Assembly (NCBI RefSeq): GCF_943736995.1
Contig: NZ_OX031157.1
Coordinates: 1,151,001-1,215,000 of the forward strand
Origin: Sporosarcina sp. Marseille-Q4943
GTDB taxonomy: Bacteria > Bacillota > Bacilli > Bacillales_A > Planococcaceae
Reading direction: 5' to 3'
Length of the DNA stretch: 64,000 nucleotides
Of this stretch, positions 34,516 to 41,998 are shown in pieces (within the stretch, counting starts at the first letter, position 1; every line of letters starts with the position of its first letter). The notes beneath the pieces are model-generated. The model was not told where the DNA came from. It did not search any database and saw nothing but the letters and a program-made list of their open reading frames with translations. Position numbers and translations under genes: made by a program.

Positions 34516-34676
34516 GCTCTCTTCCCCTTTTTTCTGTCATTCTTTACTTATTCGACGAGGAAGGCAATTGTCCTTCTTTTTGCACTACTTCTGAAAATTG
34601 ATGTCGAAGGTGAGTGCGGCTATTGTCGAAATCGGGTATAATAGGCATATGAAACTTATGAGAGGTGGTGTGAAAA

Positions 34677-34955
34677 ATGGACCAAGCCAATTATCAAAAT
34701 GAAATTTTGCAGGCAATCTCTGAACTATCCTTGCTTGTGAAAGGCATTGAGAGCGATTTGAAAGAAACTCGAAGTGACTTGAAAGATTTACAAACAACCG
34801 TCGATTCAAATCACAAGACAGTGATGGAGCGAATTGATTTTACTGAGGACAAGCTCAGTGAAGAAATTAGAAAAGTCGATCGAAAGATGCTGATCTTAAC
34901 GAATGAATTATTAGAGACAAAAGCCGATGTGCTGCGCATAGAGCAAACAAAATGA
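34677..34955 (+). CDS. Small coiled-coil protein
   Basis: 92 residues with GAGAGGTGG upstream of the ATG and a TATAAT at 34637-34642. Almost the entire protein is a heptad-patterned coiled coil (SLLVKGIESDLKETRSDLKDL...). No membrane segment. Function unknown; it may be a structural or adaptor peptide. Strong terminator follows. Confidence 0.68.
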   Translation: MDQANYQNEILQAISELSLLVKGIESDLKETRSDLKDLQTTVDSNHKTVMERIDFTEDKLSEEIRKVDRKMLILTNELLETKADVLRIEQTK

Positions 34956-34958
34956 TTA

Positions 34959-35009
34959 GATGCCAATGACCAAATCCCTTCGCTTGTTTGGTCATTGGCA
35001 TCTTTTTTC
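34959..35009 (+). terminator. Strong terminator
   Basis: GATGCCAATGACCAAA / TTTGGTCATTGGCATC, a 16-bp perfect stem with a 12-base loop and T6. Confidence 0.95.
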
Positions 35010-35018
35010 ACTCATCTT

Positions 35019-36668
35019 TCAACATTGGGCAATAGTTCGCCCGACAATGCGACCGCTGAATAGGCAGCCTCCTAAAAAGGTCCCTTCAAGAGCACGGTAT
35101 CCATGTACGCCTCCACCGCCAAAGCCGGCAACTTCTCCTGCGGCATACAATCCGGGGACACGGCCCCCCGCTTCATTCAACACACGGCCGGACAAGTCCG
35201 TTTGAAGCCCGCCCAGTGTTTTTCTTGTTAAAATATTGAGCCTGACAGCTATCAATGGTCCGTTTTTCGGGTCGAGCAGCTTATGTGGTTTCGCAACGCG
35301 GATCAGCTTGTCGCCAATATAATTTCTCGCCCCGCGAAGCGCAGTAATTTGCAAATCCTTTGTGAATGTATTGTCCATCTCCCGGTCCCTTGCAAGCAAC
35401 TGCCGCTCGATCTTGCTGGCATCGATCAAGTCGTTCCCCGCGACACGGTTCATTCCAGCCACCAATTCTTCTAGCGTTTCCGCCACGATGAAGTCCTCGC
35501 CGTGATCCATGAACGCTTTCACTGGAGCCGGCGGACCCGGAAGCACCCTCGACAGGACCTTCTTAATGCTCTTCCCAGTCAAATCCGGATTCTGTTCAGA
35601 GCCGGACAATGCAAATTCCTTTTCAATAATCTTTTCAGTGAGAATGAACCACGAATAGTCATAGCCCGTTTCCTTGATTGCCTGCAACGTCCCCAACGTG
35701 TCGAAGCCCGGGAAATTCGGTGCGGGGAAACGGTTCCCTTCCGCGTCAAGCCAGATGGAAGACGGCCCCGGTAAAATGCGGATGCCATGATGCGGCCAGA
35801 TCGGACTCCAATTCCGGATGCCTTCCGTGTAATGCCACATCCGATCCTTATTCACAATCCTCCCGCCAGCATTTTCCGTTATCGCAAGCATCCGCCCATC
35901 GACGTGGGCCGGGACGCCTGAAATCATCTGTTTCGGGGGTACTCCTAAACGAGTTGGCCAGTTTTCCCTGACGAGATCGAAGTTCGCCCCGATCCCGCCA
36001 CTCGTCACAACGACTGCGGGAGCCCCGTATGTAAATTCCCCGTTGATCGTTCGGGAGCTCTTTTCCCCTCTCGCTGCGTCGCTCGGTTCGAGTTCAGATC
36101 CCTTCACACCGACAACTGCTCCCTTTTCAACAAGCAGCTCATCCACCTGATGCCGCGGCTTGTAGTCGACAAGCCCGTTGGTCATCCCTTCACGGACCAT
36201 TTGCTCGAACGGTTTCACGAGCCCAGGTCCCGTTCCCCACGTAATATGGAAACGCGGCACTGAATTGCCGTGCCCTTCAGCTAAATAGCCCCCTCTTTCC
36301 GCCCAGCCCACGACCGGGAAAAACCGGACGCCAAGCGAATGAAGCCATTCCCTTTTTTCATTCGCAGCAAAATCCACATACGCTTCCGCCCATTTTATTG
36401 CCCAATGATCTTCATCATCGAGCCGGTCGAATCCTGCACTTCCCATCCAGTCTTGCCAAGCGAGCTCCTTTGAATCTTTTATGCCAAGTCTCCGCTGCTC
36501 CGGCGAATCGACTAAAAACAATCCCCCGAACGACCACCACGCCTGCCCGCCCATCGACGTCTCCGGCTCTTGGTCTAGTAAAAGCACCTTTTTCCCCGCT
36601 TTAATCACTTCCGAAGCGGCCACCAAACCGGCGAGTCCAGCTCCCACTACAATGACATCATAGTCCAT
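35019..36668 (-). CDS. FAD-binding dehydrogenase (KstD/fumarate reductase flavoprotein type)
   Basis: 549 residues from ATG 36668 (GGGGG 8 bases upstream; a 613-codon frame begins further up but its first 64 residues are not protein-like). MDYDVIVVGAGLAGLVAASEVIKAGKKVLLLDQE binds FAD. GLYAAGEVAGFGGGGVHGYRALEGTFLGG is the conserved C-terminal FAD segment of this family (COG3573). It probably dehydrogenates a steroid-like or acyl substrate; which one is unknown. Confidence 0.83.
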   Translation of the reverse strand: MDYDVIVVGAGLAGLVAASEVIKAGKKVLLLDQEPETSMGGQAWWSFGGLFLVDSPEQRRLGIKDSKELAWQDWMGSAGFDRLDDEDHWAIKWAEAYVDFAANEKREWLHSLGVRFFPVVGWAERGGYLAEGHGNSVPRFHITWGTGPGLVKPFEQMVREGMTNGLVDYKPRHQVDELLVEKGAVVGVKGSELEPSDAARGEKSSRTINGEFTYGAPAVVVTSGGIGANFDLVRENWPTRLGVPPKQMISGVPAHVDGRMLAITENAGGRIVNKDRMWHYTEGIRNWSPIWPHHGIRILPGPSSIWLDAEGNRFPAPNFPGFDTLGTLQAIKETGYDYSWFILTEKIIEKEFALSGSEQNPDLTGKSIKKVLSRVLPGPPAPVKAFMDHGEDFIVAETLEELVAGMNRVAGNDLIDASKIERQLLARDREMDNTFTKDLQITALRGARNYIGDKLIRVAKPHKLLDPKNGPLIAVRLNILTRKTLGGLQTDLSGRVLNEAGGRVPGLYAAGEVAGFGGGGVHGYRALEGTFLGGCLFSGRIVGRTIAQC

Positions 36669-36754
36669 TTCGCTTCCCCCAATGTTAATAAATCCCACAA
36701 TCCACCTTTCGCCAAATACATTTCCAATTCCTTCTTTTCGTTGCGAACAGCAAC

Positions 36755-36783
36755 GTATACATCTTTCGCTAGCGTGCATAGTA
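36755..36783 (+). promoter_or_regulatory. Possible sigma-G promoter
   Basis: GTATA (36755-36759), 17 bases, CATAGTA (36777-36783) fits the forespore sigma-G pattern. The transcript would start only about 15 bases before the ATG, with the ribosome site at its very 5' end, which weakens the call. Confidence 0.3.
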
Positions 36784-36804
36784 CGTGTAGGAGGTGAATG
36801 GTCG

Positions 36805-36984
36805 ATGAATAAAAACAATAAGAAGACAATGAATGAGAGAACGCATAATAGCTTTGACACTTACAAAGAGGCACACAACACAAACAGCAATACGAATAAT
36901 CCAGGCGAAAACCGCACACAAGAATTCGCAGAAGACTTTGACGCAAAAGCACGAAAAGAACAGCGGGATGATCGAGAACAGTAA
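36805..36984 (+). CDS. Small hydrophilic protein, possibly a small acid-soluble spore-type protein
   Basis: 59 residues from ATG 36805 (AGGAGG 10 bases upstream). It is rich in Asn, Thr, Lys, Glu and Asp with almost no hydrophobic residues (MNKNNKKTMNERTHNSFDTY ... EDFDAKARKEQRDDREQ). Composition recalls minor SASP or YfhD-like proteins of spores, but I match no named family. Terminator follows. Confidence 0.6.
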   Translation: MNKNNKKTMNERTHNSFDTYKEAHNTNSNTNNPGENRTQEFAEDFDAKARKEQRDDREQ

Positions 36985-36986
36985 AA

Positions 36987-37022
36987 AACAGGTGAGGGAA
37001 ATTCCTTCACCTGTTTATATTT
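36987..37022 (+). terminator. Terminator
   Basis: AACAGGTGA-GGAA / TTCC-TCACCTGTT stem followed by TTATATTT. Confidence 0.72.
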
Positions 37023-37067
37023 AGTTTAAAGAATTCCGCTTTTGTCGCGGAGCGCTCTTGCTTGTTT

Positions 37068-37967
37068 TTATTCAAAAAAAGTGACGCCCAACTGGTCAAG
37101 CACCCATTTCGGCACGACGAATCTCGCCGTCATGAGCGGGTCGACGATTTGGCAAATTTCCGATTGTCCGACTGCACTCATTAACATCGTCACTTCACTT
37201 ACAGGAAGAGACGACTTGTCTGCGATGCGCTCAATCATTTCCACCGCGGCCGTTTTTGCCGCTTCGTCGAGAGTCAGAGCGGACACGATTTGCGTGAACA
37301 CCTCTTCATTTTCCAACATCGGATGATGCAAGGACACGCCTTTAATGACTTCGAGGGTTACGGTCACTTCCCCAGCAACTTCAACGCCTGACACACTTAC
37401 TTCGCCATCGCCCATCGCGGCATGCAGATCGCCGAGCGCGAACAATGCCCCTTCCGCGAACACCGGAAAGTACAACGTAGCTCCTTCTGTCACCATTTTA
37501 TTATCCATATTTCCGCCATGCGCGCCAGGTGTTCCGCAATTTACGCCTTCTCCTTCTGGCGCAACGCCGATGACGCCGATCATTTTATTCACAGGGATTT
37601 GTAGATTATTGAACAAGACTTGGCCATCTTGGATTGGCAATATTTTTGATTCCATTTTCGATAGAGCATGTCCCATCACACCTAGATCCGGGCCGACGAC
37701 CATGACGCCTTGGTCCCCGATATCGATTCGCTCGATCTTCACTTTCAGCACATCGCCCGGCATTGCGCCTTCAACGTAGAGCGGCCCCGTCGCCGGATTG
37801 ATTTTATTCCAATCGATCGCTGTCACTTTCGTATCCGCGGATTGAATTTGATTTTGAAAACAATCGTACGTCTGAATCGTCACCGTCGAACCAGCCGCAA
37901 TCGTCCGGATCGGCTTATGCACCTTATTGAAATCATAAATGATGCCTTCCTCGTATCCAATCTTCAT
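37068..37967 (-). CDS. Acetamidase/formamidase family protein
   Basis: 299 residues, GAGAGGGG before the ATG. Motifs PATGPLYVEGAMPGDVLKVKIERI, GVNCGTPGAHGGNMDNK and FALGDLHAAMGDGEV are typical of the FmdA_AmdA family, which hydrolyses short amides to ammonia and an acid. Cytoplasmic. It follows the PqqB-like gene by 64 bases and has its own promoter (38000-38029). Substrate not proven. Confidence 0.88.
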   Translation of the reverse strand: MKIGYEEGIIYDFNKVHKPIRTIAAGSTVTIQTYDCFQNQIQSADTKVTAIDWNKINPATGPLYVEGAMPGDVLKVKIERIDIGDQGVMVVGPDLGVMGHALSKMESKILPIQDGQVLFNNLQIPVNKMIGVIGVAPEGEGVNCGTPGAHGGNMDNKMVTEGATLYFPVFAEGALFALGDLHAAMGDGEVSVSGVEVAGEVTVTLEVIKGVSLHHPMLENEEVFTQIVSALTLDEAAKTAAVEMIERIADKSSLPVSEVTMLMSAVGQSEICQIVDPLMTARFVVPKWVLDQLGVTFFE

Positions 37968-37999
37968 TCCACTATCCCCTCTCGCAAATAGTTTCCATG

Positions 38000-38029
38000 A
38001 GTATACTAAACTTTATAGGTTTGTACCAA
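38000..38029 (-). promoter_or_regulatory. Promoter of the acetamidase gene
   Basis: On the minus strand TTGGTA (38029-38024), 18-base spacer, TATACT (38005-38000). Confidence 0.5.
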
Positions 38030-38031
38030 TG

Positions 38032-38898
38032 TCATAGAACAAACTCCATACCTTCCTCTGCAATATGGAATCCTTTCATTTCAAGCTCCTTCCGAACTGT
38101 TCGGTCCCTGTCAAGCGCGGGATTCGAGTGATTGAGATGAATGAAATAAATCTCTGTCTGGTCCACTAGATCTTGTAATCGCTCCATTGTTTCGGTCATG
38201 AGCGGATGAGGAATTTCCCGATAGTCCCGTCCGATCTTTGCAAGATCTTCAGGGGAATGAAATGTGCCGTCAAGTAAGCAGATGTCCGCTTCCTTGCACG
38301 CTTCATAAATGTCCTTGTCCCATTGTTCCCATCGATCGATGTCCGGAATGTACAACACTTTCTTCTTCGTCCCTGTAATCCAAAACGCAAATGTCTCAGA
38401 GAATTCATTTCTATGAGGGACGTCAACAGGTGTAACGGTTACATCCGGTGAAACCTCAATCGCTTGCCCATCATGCATTTCTTGTAGGTCAATATTGTGA
38501 AGCTTTGTTAATTGGCTCCAAGGTGCTTGTTCTTCCAACAGATTCTTCATTTTCACTCCTGCCAGTACCGGGATCTTTTTTGCACCGATCGCTTCTCTCC
38601 CTAAAAATAATAATCCGGGATAATGGCCTAGATGAGCATGCGTTAAAAAGATGCTCGACATGAGCTGCCCTTGCAGATTATGCTTCATCTGCACTCTTGC
38701 CATCTGCTCTTTCATATCTGGCGTTGCATCGATCAAATGCCAAGCCTTCTCTTCAGGCAGCACAATGGCTAACGACGCTGCAGTGCGCCTAAATGAAGGA
38801 TTTTCTATGGCTTCCGTACAGTTTTTACAGAAACAATTTGGATGTGGAAGACCGGCATCTTGAGCCGTTCCTAACACGTGTAAAATGACTTTGCTCAT
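38032..38898 (-). CDS. PqqB-like MBL-fold hydrolase
   Basis: 288 residues. The N-terminus VILHVLGTAQDAGLPHPNCFCKNC with a CxC..C cluster and the later PSFRRTAASLAI resemble PqqB-type metallo-beta-lactamase-fold proteins. The metal motif reads THAHLGHYPGL: Gly stands where the canonical HxHxDH has Asp. Further ligand-like residues: PHRNEF, LDGTFH, HLNHSNP. The ATG overlaps the stop of the NhaC-type gene by 4 bases (ATGA), so both respond to the tyrosine T-box. No other pqq genes are present, so a different reaction is likely. Confidence 0.78.
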   Translation of the reverse strand: MSKVILHVLGTAQDAGLPHPNCFCKNCTEAIENPSFRRTAASLAIVLPEEKAWHLIDATPDMKEQMARVQMKHNLQGQLMSSIFLTHAHLGHYPGLLFLGREAIGAKKIPVLAGVKMKNLLEEQAPWSQLTKLHNIDLQEMHDGQAIEVSPDVTVTPVDVPHRNEFSETFAFWITGTKKKVLYIPDIDRWEQWDKDIYEACKEADICLLDGTFHSPEDLAKIGRDYREIPHPLMTETMERLQDLVDQTEIYFIHLNHSNPALDRDRTVRKELEMKGFHIAEEGMEFVL

Positions 38899-40313
38899 AG
38901 CGAAATTGCTCCTTTCGGTTTTATTTCATTTACCTTCTGATAGCTCTTCTTTGTAATGGTCCAGCCGGTGAAACCGAAAACGATATTAATTAGCGGGACT
39001 AAAAACGCAAAGAATGCATATGGGATAAATTGTCCTGGACTGACCCCTAGAGTACTTGCTGCAAAAATCGCCGGAACACCCCATGGTACGAGGTTAATGC
39101 CTACCGTACCCGCCGCTTCAACACATCTGGAAAGGTTTTTCGTATCGATTCCCATCTCTTTATACGTATGGACAAATGTTCTTGCCGGTAAAATAATCGC
39201 TAAAAATTGTGCTCCACTTGCGAATGCCACGACAAAAGTCGATAGAATGGTCGTGCTGATTAACGTTCCCGTTGAACGGACACCCGCTATCATTTTTCTT
39301 GTGACCACTTCAAACGCCCCTGTTTCTTCTAAAATCCCGCCTAAAGCAGTGGCGATGACTAACAACCCGATTGTCCCCAACATCGATAACAGACCGCCTT
39401 TATTCAACAAGGAGTCTACAGTAGCTATCCCCGAATCCACTGAAAATCCACTCGTCATGACTTGTGCGATTAAGGAAATGGAAGAGCCCTGAACGATTAC
39501 TGCTAATACGGCACCTAATAGTCCTACAATGGTCAACGCCGGAATGGCCGGTACACGCATCATCATCAAAACGATTGTAAATACGGGCATCAGCAACAGT
39601 AGTGGATGAATGGTGAATACATCTCCCAATCCTGTTTTGATTAGATCGATGCCATTCGCATTAACGGCATGCGTTGCTGCACCTGAAAGACCGACAAACC
39701 AATATAAAATAAGTGCAATGGCAAATGCGGGAATCGTGTCCCAAAGCATGTGCTTGATATGGCTGAATAAATCCGTTTCAGCCATCGCTGGAGCGATGTT
39801 TGTCGTATCGGACAACGGCGAGAGTTTATCACCAAAGTAGGCTCCCGAAATGACTGCGCCCGCGACTAGCCCCGGAGGAAATCCCAATCCCTCTCCAATC
39901 GCCATGAAAGCAATCCCGATCGTCGCGATGGAGGTAAATGAACTTCCTAATGTGATCGAAACAATTCCCGTAATGAGTGCCACCAACGGAATGAACAAGG
40001 AAGGTTCAATGATCGATAAGCCATAGTAAATCATCGTTGGGATCACACCACTGGCAATCCAAGTTCCAACAATGATCCCGATGATCAGTAAGATAAAAAC
40101 TGCGGGCAATGCTCGGGATACCCCATTGACCATCATTTTTTCGATCTCATGCCAACTCCAACCAAAAATTTTCGCAATGACCGCAGCAACAAAAACCCCG
40201 ATAAGTAATGGGACATGCATCCCAGCCTTCCAAATGAAAATCGATGAAGCTGCCGCAATTAATAATGCCAATATCGGGATAATTGAGGCTACGAAAGTTA
40301 GTTCCTTTTTCAT
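38895..40313 (-). CDS. NhaC-family transporter under tyrosine T-box control
   Basis: 472 residues from ATG 40313 (AAGGAGA upstream). About 12 membrane segments; motifs GAYFGDKLSPLSDTTNIAPAM and EAAGTVGINLVPWGVPAIF are those of the NhaC Na+/H+ antiporter family. Members behind a tyrosine T-box in Bacillus (YheL type) are thought to carry tyrosine rather than act as housekeeping antiporters. The T-box here supports that reading. First gene of an operon with the PqqB-like hydrolase. Confidence 0.85.
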   Translation of the reverse strand: MKKELTFVASIIPILALLIAAASSIFIWKAGMHVPLLIGVFVAAVIAKIFGWSWHEIEKMMVNGVSRALPAVFILLIIGIIVGTWIASGVIPTMIYYGLSIIEPSLFIPLVALITGIVSITLGSSFTSIATIGIAFMAIGEGLGFPPGLVAGAVISGAYFGDKLSPLSDTTNIAPAMAETDLFSHIKHMLWDTIPAFAIALILYWFVGLSGAATHAVNANGIDLIKTGLGDVFTIHPLLLLMPVFTIVLMMMRVPAIPALTIVGLLGAVLAVIVQGSSISLIAQVMTSGFSVDSGIATVDSLLNKGGLLSMLGTIGLLVIATALGGILEETGAFEVVTRKMIAGVRSTGTLISTTILSTFVVAFASGAQFLAIILPARTFVHTYKEMGIDTKNLSRCVEAAGTVGINLVPWGVPAIFAASTLGVSPGQFIPYAFFAFLVPLINIVFGFTGWTITKKSYQKVNEIKPKGAISL

Positions 40314-40371
40314 TGATGACATCTCCTTCTTCATTGGCGATACAATTTTTGAACGTTTGAAAATAAAAACA

Positions 40372-40617
40372 AAAAAACCCCATCCATCCCTTGGAAAGGG
40401 ACGAAGGAGTTCTCCGCGTTACCACCCTACTTGATGAGCCGATACGAAATCGGCCATCCACTTCATGTCAAATTGAGAAAAATCGATGGCGTACTTCACC
40501 CTGATTGCTGCCTGAATTCTCACCACCCATTCAGTCTCTTGCCGCTGCACACAATCGAATTACTGCACCACCTCTCAATATCTATGTAATTGAAATACTT
40601 CTACATAAAAGTTATTG
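40372..40617 (-). promoter_or_regulatory. T-box riboswitch, tyrosine specifier (UAC)
   Basis: Read on the minus strand: stem I base ATTGAGA / TCTCAAT with GGTGG / CCATC above it, an AGTA / GAA loop-E pair, and the specifier TAC in GTGAAGTACGCC. The antiterminator T-box AGGGTGGTAACGCGG follows at 40430-40415, then a terminator arm and a seven-T run. UAC encodes Tyr. Uncharged tRNA-Tyr would raise expression of the transporter operon. Confidence 0.92.
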
Positions 40618-40623
40618 CTATGA

Positions 40624-40651
40624 ATCTTATCATGCTCATCTGAGAAGTCAA
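40624..40651 (-). promoter_or_regulatory. Promoter of the T-box operon
   Basis: TTGACT (40651-40646), 16-base spacer, TAAGAT (40629-40624) with an extended TG. Confidence 0.75.
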
Positions 40652-40688
40652 GTCTTTTTTTAGTCAGAATTGTTTCGGTGCCTGTTTC

Positions 40689-40834
40689 GGTGCCTGTGCA
40701 CCACACATTTATGACAATTCAATTCAGGGTATATAAATACAAAAAGAAGCCAATCAAACGTTAATTTGAATGGCTTCCTCTTTTTTCACATGCAATTGTA
40801 GTGCATAATCTGAATTGTTTGGTGCACAGGCACC
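40689..40834 (+). repeat. Palindromic 146-bp element, copy A
   Basis: Ends GGTGCCTGTGCACC / GGTGCACAGGCACC. Interior carries ACACATTTATGACAATTCA on the left and CAATTGTAGTGCATAATCTG on the right. The middle holds a terminator-like GAAGCCA / TGGCTTC hairpin with A and T flanks. It ends 3 bases before the stop codon of the minus-strand SnoaL-like gene. A second truncated CGGTGCCTGTTT sits just to its left. Confidence 0.9.
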
Positions 40835-40837
40835 GAT

Positions 40838-41209
40838 TTAAAACATCCCGTTCTCATTTGGGGATTCTTCTGGTACTGGTTGGCCGACATCCCACATTTC
40901 AATAATTTTGCCTTCAGAAAAGCGGAAAATATGGATGGCTGCGCCTCCGAGATCAACCGGGTTCTGTTTGATGTGGGAATAAACCATCACCATTTCCCCC
41001 TCTTCAATCGTCTGTTTCACTTCAAGCGTCTTGTTCGGACTCATGCCGTCATTCTCTTTCATCGCATTTTTCAGCGATTCTGCATCCCCGGGGAAATATG
41101 GATTATGGTGGCGAAGGTCAGAGCTCACGTACTTTTCATACGCTGCGTCAATGTCCCCCGCTACGATCAGTTGAAGAAAGTCCACTGCTTGCTCTTTAAA
41201 TAAGCCCAT
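40838..41209 (-). CDS. SnoaL/NTF2-like protein
   Basis: 123 residues with the cone-shaped alpha+beta pattern of the SnoaL-like polyketide cyclase family (FLQLIVAGDIDAAYEKYVSSDLRHHNPYFPG, then HIFRFSEGKIIEMWDVGQPVP). AAAGGAT before the ATG. Such proteins act as small isomerases, dehydratases or ligand binders; no catalytic residues can be assigned. Its 3' end abuts repeat copy A. Confidence 0.82.
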   Translation of the reverse strand: MGLFKEQAVDFLQLIVAGDIDAAYEKYVSSDLRHHNPYFPGDAESLKNAMKENDGMSPNKTLEVKQTIEEGEMVMVYSHIKQNPVDLGGAAIHIFRFSEGKIIEMWDVGQPVPEESPNENGMF

Positions 41210-41389
41210 GTATTTACAATCCTTTCTAACTCGTCATTTTTTTGGTACAACTGCCCAATCATTTTCGGCAGCTCCTTTAGTATTTTTAACTATTGCGTTA
41301 CATGCGTTTATTCACTTGTCCGCCCTCCGAATACAATGACTCTATAATCTGCAGATTATATCATTCTTTAATGGAGGGAGGTGCTGTGA

Positions 41390-41731
41390 TTGCCTTTCAC
41401 TACTGGTCCGATTGAAAATACCGGGAATCTGCCGGCAAATGCAACCAACGTCCGAATCAAAATCCTCAATCTTACGGGTGGAACACTCACTGGAGTTGTC
41501 CGCGTCTTCAGACTTAATGGGACAAGACAACTAATTTCATCCACTAACTTTAGTGTAAATACAAATGCGTCGACTTTAATAACTCGGAATTTAGGTGGAT
41601 CCCCAGAGTACGAAGTGGAAATTGTTCCGAATCAAAGCGGAGGCTTGTACTCAGTTTACGGAAGAACAGCAGCAGGTGTAATCATCGCTGCACAACGTGT
41701 TCTAAACTCGGAATTGACACCAATTCAATAA
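41390..41731 (+). CDS. Small beta-rich protein, possibly spore-surface
   Basis: 113 residues from TTG 41390 with AGGGAGG well placed upstream. Begins MPFTTGPIENTGNLPANATNVRI; rich in Asn, Thr, Val and strand-forming repeats, no Cys, no signal peptide. The composition and NTGNLPANA opening recall Bacillus proteins of the exosporium or spore coat surface, but I cannot name a family. A solid terminator follows. Confidence 0.65.
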   Translation: MPFTTGPIENTGNLPANATNVRIKILNLTGGTLTGVVRVFRLNGTRQLISSTNFSVNTNASTLITRNLGGSPEYEVEIVPNQSGGLYSVYGRTAAGVIIAAQRVLNSELTPIQ

Positions 41732-41765
41732 TCGATAGAAGATCCATTCATGAATTGGACCGCTA

Positions 41766-41812
41766 GGGAGAGGGCCATTCCCCTGATTTTGGGATAAGCC
41801 CTCTCTTTTTAT
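41766..41812 (+). terminator. Terminator
   Basis: GGGAGAGGGC / GCCCTCTCT stem with a long loop and T5. Confidence 0.75.
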
Positions 41813-41905
41813 CTAGACGATTAGTAATATTCTCCATACAATCGATAAGTCCTCTCTCTCAGAAGAAATAAAGTAAATGGGTGAAAAATTATATTTTTTA
41901 TATTT

Positions 41906-41959
41906 TTAACAAATCTTTAACCTTAAATTCATACCAGATTAATAATCCAACTCTATCAT
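41906..41959 (+). promoter_or_regulatory. Pho box (four direct repeats) and -10
   Basis: TTAACA (41906), TTAACC (41917), TTCATA (41928) and TTAATA (41939) are spaced exactly 11 bases apart, the arrangement bound by phosphorylated PhoP in Bacillus. TATCAT at 41954-41959 is the likely -10. It predicts induction on phosphate starvation. Confidence 0.85.
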
Positions 41960-41998
41960 TACTAATGAGTTTACTACTTTCATTGAGGGGGATTCAAC

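Noticed and set aside
35019..36860. Longer start of the FAD dehydrogenase at 36860
   Set aside because: The added N-terminus overlaps the upstream small gene on the other strand and precedes a perfect FAD-binding start with its own ribosome site.
38032..38898. PQQ biosynthesis locus
   Set aside because: Only a PqqB-like gene is present; no pqqA, C, D or E nearby and the metal motif is altered.
41342..41530. Minus-strand 62-codon ORF
   Set aside because: Antisense to the small beta-rich gene, which has a proper ribosome site and terminator.
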